A DNA stretch of 54,016 bases from Rodentolepis nana. Lineage: Eukaryota > Platyhelminthes > Cestoda > Cyclophyllidea > Hymenolepididae. The stretch's first letter is position 1, and the number at the start of each line of letters is the position of its first letter. Below the pieces are notes generated by a model. The model saw only the letters and a list, made by a program, of their open reading frames with translations, made no database searches and had not been told where the DNA came from. The translations under genes and the position numbers were made by a program. Location: contig UZAE01012067.1 in the NCBI GenBank assembly GCA_900617975.1, forward strand, positions 1 through 54,016, given 5' to 3'. Shown here one piece after another: positions 26,101 through 40,213 of this stretch.

Positions 26101-29100
26101 AGGTGGACTTAGATTAGGCATATGGGGTAGGCAGGTATTGATAGTTTCTAGGTTCCCGCCCTCAATCAAACTTTTCTTCTCTTTTAACCTCGGAAGTGCT
26201 TGTCAAGTGATAAGGGACGAGAAGTCGGGTCAGATCGGTACCTTTTGGTAGGCTTTTGTTTCTAGTTGTTTTAGGACTAACCTCTTTGATCATCTAGTAC
26301 CAATGAGCTTTTGTGGAATACTTCGGGTTTGTCAAACGGGCATCAACTTTGGAATATAGCTCGTGTTGATCTAGTTCAGGGCAAGTCTCCCTTAAATGAT
26401 TTCAAGGTATGTGACGTTTCTGTTCCATAAAATAATTGAAGACTTCATGTTCTTAATGTCTACGTACTTATTATTGATTTAATGTTTAGTAGTCAGGAGA
26501 CTACTATGAAATTTCGAGTAATTGACCTTGACAGCCATTCCTTCTCCTTTAATTAAAGTTCACAAGCATGGGCCTGACTTGAGGGTACTTGTTTCCTTGA
26601 ATCTATCAGGAATTTCGAATTTTTTTGTGACCATATTTTTATAGATTTTGAAAATTGCATCGTACTATAAGTAGTAGCGATTCGACTGCCGTAGTCGTTA
26701 CACTAGCATTCTAATCTAATAGTCCCTTCTAGGAGTCAATTCTCTTTGTTATTGGGACATTTCTTTGTTTCCCTTCTCTAGCCTTCCCTCCTCTCTGTTA
26801 CCTCTCTTAATCCTTTTCATTTTTGTTGTCCTATGCTGCTTATTGATGTTTTTCTGTGTTCCTTTTCGCAGAAACTGTCAGAAAATGATAGACGCACTCA
26901 CGAGGCGAGCCTTTGAGGTTTGGTAAGGTGATCGCTAACTCACTCTAACAGCTAACCCCCCTACTTTTGATGTGTAGTGAACCCACTTTGCTTTGGAATT
27001 CATCATCAATCTCAGATCCTAGTTCATCATCCTCCTGGAGTACTGTTCGTGTGGATCTTAGAAGTGATTCTTCGGCTGACTTCAAGGTATTTGTTGCGGG
27101 GGCTTACTAATAGCTTAATATTAGCCTGATGTGACAGTGAAATCGAAGAACATTAAATAACAGCTCAATTTTCTTCCACAATGCCTTTCTTAATCATGCC
27201 GCATTGGCAAATGCTATGCTTTCACTTGATGCATCATAGCAATTTGCTAATTTACCTCTTAACTAGGATTTTCCTGCCTGTTTGATCTCCTTTCCCTAAT
27301 TTTCTTTCCTCTTCTTTCACATTCGCTCCATCTTCCACTTTGGTGCTATTTTATCTCACTCTTCTCCTTACAGTAATTGTCAAAAATTGGTAGCCATAAC
27401 AGGAGAAGAATTTGAAGTTTGGTAAGGTCAAGTTGACTCACCTAAGTGTAATCCATAGTCGGCCATTAAGGCTTTGGAATTCTTCAGAATTGACGAATAC
27501 TTCTACTTCGATGTGGAATACTGCTCGGGTTCAATTGCAAACCGATTCTTCGACAGACTTCAAGGTAGTAACTTCCTTGTGACATTTAAGTAGACTAGAA
27601 AGTGGTGTTATGTTGGCTCGTTGTAGCGAAGTTAGGTGTTTTGCAGCACTTAGTTGGGGTTAAAAAGAATCTTGTTGAGATGAACTATGCTTATTTTAGC
27701 TCTTAACTATCATCATCATCAGTTGGTTGAGTTGTGTTGAGGCCAGGCTACTTGTATATGTATTCTGCCCAGGCTCTAAATCTATTAAGTTTTCCTATGA
27801 CGAGTTGTTGTGTCTGTGAATCATTTAATTCTTTCTTCTCTTCAGTTTTTATTTTTCCTGATTTTATCGAAATTCCGCCTCATGAAACACCGATTTGTAG
27901 AAATTGTCAGAAAATACAAGACGCTTTTACCGGTGAACAATTTGAAGTTTGGTAAGGCGGTGGAGTTTTGAATTCACTCTTATCTAGTCGGCCTGTCTCG
28001 CTTTGGAATTCTTCTAAATCAGGTTCAGCCTGGAATACTGTTCGAGTAGATTTGGGGAGCGAAGCCTCAGCAGATTTCAAGGTAATTTATATGTATAGGT
28101 ACTGGCAGTAGGTTTGTGGAATTTAGTTGAGATTGCTTGCCGTCTTCCTTACTGTTTCCCATTTCTTCATTATTTCCACTCTTGCTTTCTTTATTCGAAT
28201 CCTTTATGGGCTTCAATTTTTGTAGAAATTGCCGAAAGAGAATTGACGCTTTAACGGGGGAGGAGTTTGAAGTCTGGTAATGCTTAATTGGCTTTAAATA
28301 GTGTAAATTTATAGTCGTCCTCTTCCACTGTGGAATTCTACATCTTCAAAGTCTTCATCTTCATCGTGGAGCACCACTCTCGTAGATCTCGTTTCAAGTG
28401 ATTCAAGTGATTTCAAGGTATTCTAGAAGCAAAAGTAGTCGGTAGATATAGATCCTCTCTGTTTAGTGACTGACTGGGACATGCTTTCTTATCTCCTAAC
28501 TCTTGTATATTCTTCATCCTTTGAGCTTTCCTCTTTAAGTCCTAATTTCGCTTCTGTTTCTATAGAAACTGTCAGCAAATTCTAGATGCCAGAACAGGTC
28601 GGGAATTTGAGGTCTGGTAAGATCTGGTTGAATTTCACGAATTTTGCAGTGAACCGGTTTCTTTGTGGAATGCCTCGGTTTTAAACTCTTCGTCTTTATC
28701 CTGGAGTACGACTCGAATAGATCTTGGAAGTGATACTTCAGCCGATTTCAAGGTACCTTAAATCGATATCATGGGTTCATTTGGGTTAGATAGGCTGAAT
28801 TTCGGTAGTTATAGGTGCAAGATTGTCCTGCTTCTTTCCTTCTCTTTATTTCTTTTTTTGTCAAATTAGTTTCTGACTGTTTTATTTTGCACGATTTGAT
28901 TTTCTGTTGTCTTTAGTAATTGCAAGAATATAGTCGATCCCGAAACCCGTTATGTGCATCGTGTTTGGTAATTTTCTAATTTTGTTTTGTAATAAGATTC
29001 TCATTAAGTGAGCCTTTTCGTTTATGGAGCTCAAACGAGAACGACTTTTCTAAATCAAAGTGGATGAAGACTTCTATTGAATTAGACTCTAATACAACGT

Positions 29101-31825
29101 CAGATTTCCAGGTGAGATTAGAAATGAATGAGTAATTAGTTTATGATGGAGTTTCAAAGTGATGTTAGAAGTAATTTGGCCGTTCTCCTGGTTTGTCATT
29201 GTGTCAAGCATATTTCTTCATTCTTTCTCCTTTCTTCAAATATTTTTATTTCCGTCTTCTTCAAATCTGGTATTTTTCCTTCCAGTAAATCTTACGTTGT
29301 TCATGATTCTATATGATCAAATATTGGTAATCATCATCTTGACATCTAACTTGAGACTCTTTAAGCAACTATTTGGGAACGAAACCGACTATCGATCGAA
29401 GCTCAAATTAATCATCATCATCATCATGCTTGAATGCTTGCAGTGTAGTCCTATCTTTCTATCTATCCTCTCTTATTGAAATTCCTTCTCGTCCTTTTTT
29501 CTCTCAATTTTTTTGTAATCGGGTATTGTCTATCCTTTTAGTAACTGCAAAAACTTTTTCGATCCTGAAACGGGTGATGTTCAACTTGTTTGGTAATTTA
29601 TCGATTTCCAATAATCAATCACGAGAGTTTATAGCAAGCCGATGAAGTTGTGGTCATCAAATAACACTACTATTGAGTGGTCTAAAGTTTCTATCGATTT
29701 AAGTGGTGACTCTACATCCGATTTTCAGGTGAGAATTGGTACTTAATGGCCTCATATGCTCCAGTATAATGCCCCATTGAATTGAAGTTTGATTGTTTAC
29801 TTCCTTCATCCTTTCTACTTCTTTCTTCCCATTGAGCGTTATTTTTACCGCCTCCTATTTTTGATGTTGACATTTTACTCTCTTCTAGTAATTGTCATTC
29901 AATCTTTGATCCGGTAACTGGGGATACTGTGAAATATTGGTAATTTAAAACTCTGTGAATTTACACCGATACCCATCTAGTAAACCAGCTGTTCTATGGA
30001 AGTCTCAGGAAATTAGCTCGGCTTGGCGTGGAGCTTCAGCAAGTTTAGAGTCCAATTCAACTAGCGATTTCCAGGTAAGGCTGTAGGGGAAAACAGAGAT
30101 TTGTCTGTTTGGCCACTTTTCACCACTCGTTGTCTTTTTTCCCTTCCAATCATTCGAAATCTTTTTCTTTAACGTTGCTTCAACATCTCACGTCTGATCT
30201 TTTCAGTAACTGTAAGAATATAGTCGATCCAGATACGGGAGATCTGGTCAAATATTGGTAATTTGTCAACGATTTTTTATTAATACGAGACCTCTAGTAA
30301 ACCAAAGGTTCTTTGGAAGAGCGGGGATTTCAAATCGGGGTGGCTGAAGTCCTCAGTGGAATTAGATTCAAGTTCACCTACTGATTTTCAGGTGAGCAAT
30401 AGGAGGGGTTGATCTCTTTTTCTGGTGGTTCTACCCTTCATTTTTTGCTCATCTCTTCAACATTCCATTCTTGTTCTCATAAGGAATTCTTTTTGCCAAT
30501 ATATAATAGTAACTGCTATCAGCCACCAGATCCGGAAACTAGTCGTAAATTTAGACAATTCTTTTTGGATTAGAATCTTTAGCTAGTGAAGACCACTCTG
30601 GTAGAGTAATGTACCTACTAGCTGGCATTATATGCTTTCAGATGCTACAAGCGCTTCTGTTTCAATGAAATTGAGAATGGGTTTATCAGCTTCGAGTATT
30701 GTTTGCCTGTGTTAACTATCAATCTCTTTCCATTCCTTGAGTTGTGTTTTTCGCTTCCAGTTATGAAGTAGTTTCCTCAGTTTTCATTTTATTTTTGCAG
30801 ATCCTGTCATGAAATTTATGATTATATCACAAGGAAAACTCATCGTATATGGTAAACGATTATTTTCTCACGTTAAAGTGATTTAATTATTGTAGTGATC
30901 CTGAGATTTTGTGGGTGAAAAATTCCTCAAATCAGGTGAATTCATCGTGGTCTAAAGCTATTATAAGCCTGGAATCTGGCAAGACTGCTGTACAGAGCGA
31001 CTTTCAGGTACTTATTCATGTTAAATCGCCCAGTTCTTTGAGAGGGAAAATGTCAATATGGGGTAAAGTGCTGTCTCATTCGAATTCCTTTCTTAGCTTC
31101 TGCTTCTCCTGTTCATGGCTCATTCTCTTGATGCTTTAAATCAGCTTAGCCTTTCTACCTTCCTCTTGATCTTTCCATCATAAATTGTTTATCCCATATC
31201 TAGTCTGGAGACATCGGTTACTATGGACAGACTATGTGGTTAATGAATGTTTATGAGTGTATGAATCTATTTACTGTCAATCTTCTCTCCTCTCACTCTC
31301 TCTTCTTTCCACAACCATCCGCTCTCGATAAATCCTGCTTTACTCCATAGATTCTGTCGTGAAATTCCGGATCCTCTTACAAGAAAGATGCATCGTATAT
31401 GGTAATCTTGATTTTCTCAAGGATTTTAGTCATATGTGTTACCTCTAGCGAACCCAAAACTCTCTGGGAAAAAAATTCTACAAACGAGGTGTCTTCAAAG
31501 TTCTCTAAAGCTATAATTAATCTCGATTCTGCGCCAAGTGATTTTCAGGTATCAATCTCTACTAGCAATTCTGGTAGCGGTTTTATCGATGTAGGAAAAA
31601 TTAGAAAAAAAGCTTGTCTTATGTTCCATCTATCACTCCTGCTTTGGAGAAGACTGTGTTTTGCAACCTGTATTCCATAATAATATTAGGGAAACACGAA
31701 TTTGGATGACATGAACACATCCTAATCTTTATCACGTTATATTGAGTGGATACATTTCATGCTTGCTTGACTGCCTTCTCTCTGTCTTTCCAGTTCCTTT
31801 TTCTTACCCTCCTCTTTTTTTGCTC

Positions 31826-31856
<31 letters not shown>

Positions 31857-34800
31857 CCCTCCTTAAACGATTTCAATTTATTCGCAGCTTTTGTCGTGAC
31901 ATTCCCGACCCACTCACCAATAAAATGATCCGCTATTGGTAATTAATTTTCTTTTGAGGCCTCATAATATTCTATTTAGTGAACCTAGAACTCTCTGGTT
32001 TATGAATTCGACGCAAATCGTTAATTCAAGTTGGTCCAAAGTCGTTGTTGATTTGGTATCTGATGGATCTGTTGCACAAAGTGACTTCCAGGTAATATTT
32101 GCTCCTCAGAAAATCGGGCTTTAGTGTCATTAAGTATATTTTTGGTCATCCGTATTTGTGTCCCAATCAGTTCTTATTGTTCCTAGAAATTTTCCGGTTG
32201 ATGTCTATAATTAATTGGGGTAAACGTGGTCTAAATTCAGAAATTGTTTCGAAGTTTGATTGGTCGCTTTTAATTGCTCTTCTTACTTTATTTTATCTTA
32301 TTCTCCACGCTACTTTTCTCAAATAATCCTTTCTCACGCATGTGCTCTTATTCTTTTAATCTAGTCGCTGTGTTCAAGTTGTCCATCCAATTTCTGGAAA
32401 ACCTTCAAGTTTTTGGTGGGTTGGGGATTTCTCTTAGGCAACTAATCCGATTTCCAAAATTAGTTCTAACGATGATCTCTGGAATACTACTGGTCCCACA
32501 TCGGGTTGGCAAGCAGTTAAGGTCGATTTGATGTCGACTCAAAGTGATTTTCAGGTATATTTTGTGTACTCGAGTTTAATAGTTGGTAATTGGAAAAGTA
32601 CATCATACTCGTGTGGTCATGTTAAATTCTAGTTCATTCTGGTACTTAGAATAATTGGGCATATACATGCTTCGCTTGTCTCTTTCTATCTTTACCTTCT
32701 ACTTTTCACTGTCTTCGAGATCTCCACCTCTTAAGCCTCGTGATTATTAATATTTTCTATAGGTCTTGCAAAGATATTGTTGTTTCTGAACTTGGGAAGA
32801 CAATAAAATACTGGTAATAATGTGTTTAACTTACCTTCAATCGAAACTAGTGAACCTTATGTCCTCTGGTCCTCCAATAGTTCCACGCTCGTTTCACATA
32901 CTTGGTTGAAGGCGATAGTCAGGCTGGACTACAATAACACCATTCCGACAAGTGATTTTCAGGTACTTATCGCGTTTTTAGTAGTATATATGATGGTCAA
33001 TTTATATTTTGCTTTATGCACCAATTTCCGTCTTTGACTTTTCTCAATTCCGACGTTTGGATTTGTTCCTTTTCTTTAGGTTCCGTATTGAGTTTGTTAC
33101 TATAAAACAGAAAAAAAGAAATAAGTATTGATAGCGTTATGAATTCGAACCCTAAATACTCTTAAACTCGTGAGCCTGACACTCTTCTGTCTTCAAATTG
33201 TTCAATTGGTGGTTCTATGGCATTTTTTAAAAGCGACAATCAACCTTAACTCGAAAACACGTTTGAAATAAGTGAAGTTTGGCGATTGCATTTAATTTAC
33301 CTATTCTCCGACTATTGTGTTGCTCAGTCGGAAGTTTGTAGAGGTTTTCAATTAGTTTCAGTCGGAATGGAAGCGTGTTAAATTTGACTTTTGTGCCCTC
33401 TCTCTCTCTCTCTCTGAAAGTGCTTTCCAGGCATTTACCGTGTGTCCTTAAGTTGGAAACTTAAATTGGTTTGGTAGTGCAGCTTTTTGCGTATGATTGG
33501 CTTTGCCTCACTAAACATGCCTTTGCCTAAATTTCTTTCCATTTTCGAATATTTTTCCCCATTTTTTAAGGTTAATGTATTTATATTTTTTCAGATCTTG
33601 TATTGAGCTTATTGTTCCCAAGACAGGGAAGAGGGTTCCTTATTGGTAATTCTTTGAATTTAGATATTTGGATGTGATAATTTAGTGAACCAAAAACTCT
33701 CTGGTCTATGAGTTCATCAAGGGACGTCTCGAAATGGCTTAAAGCGATTGTTAATTTGGAAACTGATGAAACTTCTCTCAAAGCAGATTTTCAGGTATTT
33801 GTTGAAATTAGTAGGAGGGGAGGGGAGTGGGGGAGCGGATAATTTGGGTGCATGGGTCATCTAGATTGCAATGATTGCTTGCGAAAGGTTCCTTCTCCTT
33901 ATACTTCCCTTTTTTCTTCCTCGCTTTTTTCCCTGTTGTAAATCAGCTCGTTTACCTATTTGTTGGCAGATCATGTATTGAACTTGTTGTTCCCGAGACT
34001 CTTCAGAAAGTGCCCTACTGGTAACTTCCTCCATTTTTGTTGTCTCATACGCGCTATGATTTAGTGTACCGAAAAATCTGTGGTCCACTAACGCATCAAA
34101 TGGGGGTTCGAAGTGGTCCAAAGCTATAATTGAATTGGATTCAGATGAAAGCGCGTTAAAAAGTGATTTTCAGGTACTTATTAATGATAGTATGCAGTTC
34201 TAAGTCCGAGGTTTTATTGTCTGTTTGGGGAATTTTTTTCTCTGTCCCTCTTCCGCCTGTCTTCTTCTTCTACTAACTTTCTTATCCTAATAACTTTTCT
34301 CCTTTCGATTCATTCAGTGATTGTGTACAAGTTACGCATCCAATTACTGGGCAGACATCAAGCCATTGGTGGGTCGCTTATTTGATCTAGGTTCATGCTT
34401 CTCTTTCCCGTAGCTTCACTAAAGCAATCTGGAACAGTACCGAATCGATTATGGGTTGGCAGACGATTAGGATCGATCTTACTACTTCTGTTGCCAAAAG
34501 CGATTTTCAGGTATTAAGCTCAAAGCATAGTGAACTCAGTTCATTCTTAAAGCCAATCTTTGTTTAATTTATAAAAAATGTTTTAAGGAATTTTAAAGTA
34601 TTGGATGGACTATTGGACGAATATCATCCTTAGTAATATCTTTCCCTCTTTCAAATTTGCCATTGTTGCTTCATTGTTATTTTGTGGTGTTGATAGACTT
34701 CCTGCCAGCCTTGGAGAGTTATCAACTTGTTGAAAATGTATCTCTTACTTTGCCTCTCTCCATGTTCAGCTTTCTGTTTTACTTTTATTCCATTCTGTAA

Positions 34801-37800
34801 TGTTTCAGGATCGGAGACTACTTAGAAATGGGTTTAATATGCTTGGTGGAGGGCGGGGGGGGGGGGGGGGGCTCAGTGTAGTGGCTTTGCTGAACTATGA
34901 CTTTTCTCTCACTTCTTTTCGTTTACTTTGATTCTGCAAACTCTTCTTCATCTGAAGTTTTCTACCATTTTTTTGTATTTAATTAGTCGATGTGTCAACG
35001 TTCCTGATCCTAAAACCGGTAGATCATCTAGCCTTTGGTAGGTCACTTTCTTCTTTAGTTCCAAGGCAATGTTTCATTCCATTAGTTTCAATGACGAGCT
35101 CTGGAATGCTACTGGCGCTTCTTCGGGTTGGAAATCTGTGAAAGTTGACTTGTCTGCCACATCAAGAAGCGATTTCCAGGTATATTAAAGGGGTAGGTTG
35201 GGAATTAGTAGATAGGTGTTTGTATGGTTCCCTCTGTCTTTTCTACACACATACACACTCTCCCTCCTATTTCTTCCTTGGCAGTTTCGTTTTCTTTCAA
35301 CTCACTACTTAATTTTCAAATTTAGTAACTGCATGGAGGTTGTCAACCCACTGGGTGGTAAGGCAACAAGCGTATGGTTTGTTCATTTTAAATTATTGTA
35401 AAAAGTCGTTGAATTAGCTTCAATGAGGATGTTTGGAATACTACTGGCTCCACATCTGGTTGGCAAAAGGCTGCAGTTGAGCTAGGATCTATCAACAAGG
35501 GTGATTTTCAGGTACTTAATACGAGTTTTTTAGTGGAGCTTTCTTTACTTAACAGGGCACTTTAAGACGTCAAGTAGCCTTGGGTTATTTGTGTCAATTT
35601 CATATCAGGAGAATTTAACCAATGGCAACCTGTTTGTATGCTTTCTTCCTCTCTGCCTCAACATCTTATTTCTTTCTTCAATTTTTTGAAGTCTCCCTTT
35701 CTAAGTTTAAATACATATTCTTAACATTAATTTAGTGATTGCGTTCAAGTTGAAAATCCAAAGACGGGGAAGCCTACAAGTTTTTGGTGGGTTCTTTAAT
35801 CACGTAAATTCAACTGAAAAATCCCTCTAGTTTCAATGAAGATTTGTGGAATACCACTGATTCAACAACTGACTGGCGAAGTGTCAAAGTGGACCTGACT
35901 TCCACAAATAAGAGTGATTTTCAGGTGTGCTGTAGCCTTGGCTTGAATGCCATTTATTATGATTTTCGAGGCATGAATGAAATAGTAACAGCGAACGTAG
36001 TAAATACATAAAAATATTTTAACATGGAAGTTTATTTGGTATTTGAGCCAAAATAATATCACTTTTAATATGTCGAATCTACGTTTTTAATACTTACCTT
36101 ATGAAGTTATCTACCTTTACAATTTAAGAAAGTGGTCTGAAATGTCGTTATCTTTGCTCTTCTTGTCAAAGTAGCACAATTGTGTTAGATTGAGTCCACT
36201 TCTTAAATTTTCGGTTTGTAGAAATCCCTTATCTCCTTACTAATTGAACTTCGCTAGTTAGTGCAAAGATTAGATCGAATCTTTGATATTCTTCCATAGT
36301 TATGAAATTTCAAGAAATCATGACAAACAGTGAAAATGAGTTCCTAAAGGTAGTGCGGGTTCGATTGTGCTTGCGAGCATCTTTTTTTCATTTTTTTCCC
36401 TATCCACCCTTTCTGCTTTATTTTTCTTCTTTCTCCAACATATCTATATCCACATCTCCTATTTATATCCAGCCGTTGCGTGCAAATCCCAGATCCAGTC
36501 AGTGGAAAGACAACCAATGTTTGGTGGGTTCAATCCAGCTTTAGGCCTAATACACAAATTTCTCGATTAGTTTCAACGATGATCTCTGGAATATAACTGT
36601 TTCTACTGATGGTTGGAAGATAGCTAGAGTTGACTTGGTTTCCTCAAATTCCAGTGATTTTCAGGTAATTGTCAACGTTTTGGGTCAGTGGGGTTGGGGT
36701 TAACTATAAGTTTCTTCTATCTTAATAACTAGTGTGTTTGATCTGCCTACTCCTTTCTTTCTATCAACTTTCCTTAATTGGTGCTTACTTTCTGTCCTAA
36801 ATTCTTCCTTATTGTATGCTTATTCTTAACAGATCATGTAGCGAGTTCATGAATCTGAAAACTGGAGAACGTATTCAGCATTGGTAATGTTTCAACTTTC
36901 TAGCTAAATCGGTTTAGTACTCCAAAAACGATCTGGGCTACAAATAATTCACGTGAAATAACATCTCGGTGGTCCAATGCCGTGGTTAATTTAGAAGTCG
37001 GTCCCTCAGATTTCCAGGTACTTTGTAGCGAAATGGTCTGCTTGAACTCCTTTTTTAACTCTCTTTTTGCCAGCTTCCTTATCCTCCTTTCGTTTGCCTT
37101 CTTTTGAACCCCTTCCGATCACCTCAACTCGTTATTTCTGCAGATCTTGTAGTGAATTTACGGATCCGAAAACTGGCGTCAAGTTCCAGCATTGGTAATG
37201 CGTGTTTGGGTGTAATGTTAATCAAATCTCCTTTAAGCATTCCAGAAACACTTTGGTCGGCGAACAGCAGTGATTCTGATGTACCGGCTTGGAGAAAGGC
37301 TATAATTAGTTTGGATAAATCAGGAACTTTTACGAGGAGTGACTTTCAGGTGAATTTGATTCGAGATAGTTTTAGTAATCAGGGTTTTGCTGTGAAGTAC
37401 TAACATTTTATAAGCGGGCAGTGATTGTATTTCGTCACTGGTGCTAAGATTTGCTGCCATAACACTTTCTGCCCGAATTTTCCTATTTCTTTACATTTTT
37501 TTTCTTTCACAGACATATCTGTGCTCCATGCCATTTGTTCGATCTAGTACTTATTTTCGAAAATTGTATCCAACTGCAGTCACGCGTGTAGCACGTCGGC
37601 AAAGTGATGCTGACGTGCTGAGCTTTGGTGGTTTCAGGCGAAGACTATAGACGTATTGAACGTGTTTCAAACGGCAATAGCGCCTTCTGTTACAAGTCCA
37701 ATGCTGATGGAGCATATTTTGAAAGTGGACTATACTGTTCCAAGGACGTGAAAGGGTTAAGACCACTTCAAATTTTTGATAGAATGAGTTAGGTGGGTAA

Positions 37801-40181
37801 CTTTGTTGGTTTTGGAAGTGTCTCAGTGAAAGTTCAATCTTTACCTTCATTTAGCCTCCAGTCTTTTAATGGCAATTTCAACTTCATTGCTTCTTCTTAG
37901 TATATCTTTACATCATTTATTTTATTATTTATCTTGTACTGAGTGAAATTTCAAGAACATGACTATATTAAGGCTTTAAAGTGACATCTAAAAAATCAGT
38001 TGAGATGGGCTGTTTGCTTCCTCTCTTTCTGTCTTCTTTTTTTCAAATTCTTTCTTTGCTCTTCTCCTTCTCTGGAAGTCCCATTAACTGTCTCATTCCT
38101 TTTTCACAGATCTTGTAGTGAATTTGTGAACCAAAAGACTGGTAAAAAGATCCAACATTGGTAATACCTATTTGGAGATATTTACCTTGCTCCATATTTA
38201 GTGAACCAGAAACCCTTTGGTCAGTGAACAGCACAAGTAATTCGAATCCATCGTGGACGAAAGCTGTAGTTAGCTTGAATTCCAATGGATCTGTGACGTT
38301 GAGTGATTTTCAGGTATCAGTCTACAATAATGAGTGACGTTTGTTTGGTTAATGCTTGTTTACAATTGATAGATCTCTGTTTCTGGCTTTTTTATAGCTT
38401 TCTCTCCTCTTCTTCTTTCCGCTCTACTATTTTTCCCATTTTTTGCGCCAAGCTTTTACTCTTTTCACTTTTAATTATTATTTAAATGTGTCTAGATCCT
38501 GCCGTGAGTTTGTGAATTCAGAAACTGGCAGAAAGATTAACTATTGGTAAATACCTCTTTTGTAAGAGAATTCTCGTTTAGCGAACCGGAAAAGCTCTGG
38601 TCTACGAAAAATTCGGTTGAAACTCCATCATCGTGGTTGAAAGCAGTTGTTAGCCTTAATTCCAATGGCTCTGCACCGATAAATGATTTTCAGGTACATG
38701 CCTAGGCAAAATAATGGTATTCGATAATCTGATTGGTTAAAAATTGTATCATATTGATTAAGATTAATAAAAGTTTTTTTATGGGCTCTTCACGTTTGTT
38801 TGGTTGATTTTTCTATCCGCTCTTTTTCTTTTTTCTTCCTTTTTCTTTTCGTTTTTATTTAATAATTATTTATTGGAGCATTTCCCTTCCCCTTTTAGTA
38901 ATTGTAAGAATGTTCGTGACGCTGATACTGGTGAAATCCATGTTATATGGTAAAATCTAATTTGAATTTTAAAATGGAAATCTCTAGCAAACCTCAGGAG
39001 CTATTGTCATTATCTAATACTCAAAATCCAAATTCAAACTGGACGAGCGTCATTATCAATTTAGGTAATAATATCACCTCGGATTTTCAGGTGAGACTCG
39101 AACTCGGGTGCTTGAGAAACTACCCTCTATCTTTTCCCTGCTTCTCTTTTCTATCACTCTTCAATTTTTGCGTTTCTGGCTATAACGATCTGACTCCCGA
39201 ATTTCTCCCTGTAGTGAAAGTGTCCAGGTTGTTCTTCCAAAAACAGGAAAGCTTCAAGTTTTTAGTGGGTTTTCGGGCAACATTTGACTGATTTCTAATA
39301 AGCTCCAACGAATATATATGGGATTCGACTGGCTCAATACAAGGGTGGCAAAATGTTCGGGAAGACTTTAAGAAAATCCATTTATTGTTATTTTAAGTAA
39401 ACATTAGCTTTCAAATCCTCATACTTCAAATTCTGTGATCTTTCAGACTGATATCGATCCAATTATACTCTTTTTCAATATCAATTTAGCACAATCATTT
39501 CATTAATGCTCTTATTCCCGTTATAATCAAGTTGAGCAGAAGTTATATAGAGTTTGTAAAATTGTGTTATTGGATAATAAAATCACTATGTTTTACATTC
39601 AAACGTGTGTTACGTTCGATTTTTGTTCAAATAATTTTCCTCATTTTTATACTTGAAACAATTGACATCTTCCAACTGCCTTTTTCTATTCGTTTCGTTA
39701 GTTTCGGGTGGATTGGGATGTCTTAAGTGGTTTCGTTTTCCTAGAATTCTATTGAAAACCTCCTATGCAGTCGCAAAATCATTCTCATTTTGCCCTATTT
39801 CATCGCAGATCATGCGCGGGTAGGGGTGGGTTCTTACTGTTGCACAGAGGAACGATTTGTCTTTGTGTGATTGGTACTTGTTTCCGATATTCCCTTTCCT
39901 CTTCGTTCACTTCTTTCTTTATGTCCGATCCTCTTATCTTTTCCATTTGTCTGTTTCAGTAATTGTAAGCAGATTCCTGATCCCGAAACTGGCGAACTTC
40001 ATACAATTTGGTAATGATAGGCTTTCTCTAGTTAATTATTTCCACACAGCAAACCATCTCAACTCTGGTCCTCAACAAGTGTAAAAACTCTTAATTCTTC
40101 CTGGGCAAAGACCTCTGTTCATTTATCAGATGTCTCGGGGTCAGATTTTCAGGTGAGACGTTGAACTGGTTGGTGGAACGA

Positions 40182-40213
<32 letters not shown>

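Noticed and set aside
31742..31942. Proline-rich open frames across the poly-C tract.
   Set aside because: They arise from translating a homopolymer; the real coding parts nearby are M14 and C14 in a defined phase.
37350..38109. A further cassette in the long intron between cassettes 25 and 26.
   Set aside because: No micro-exon with NC/SC start and no LW...SDFQ end could be found in any frame.
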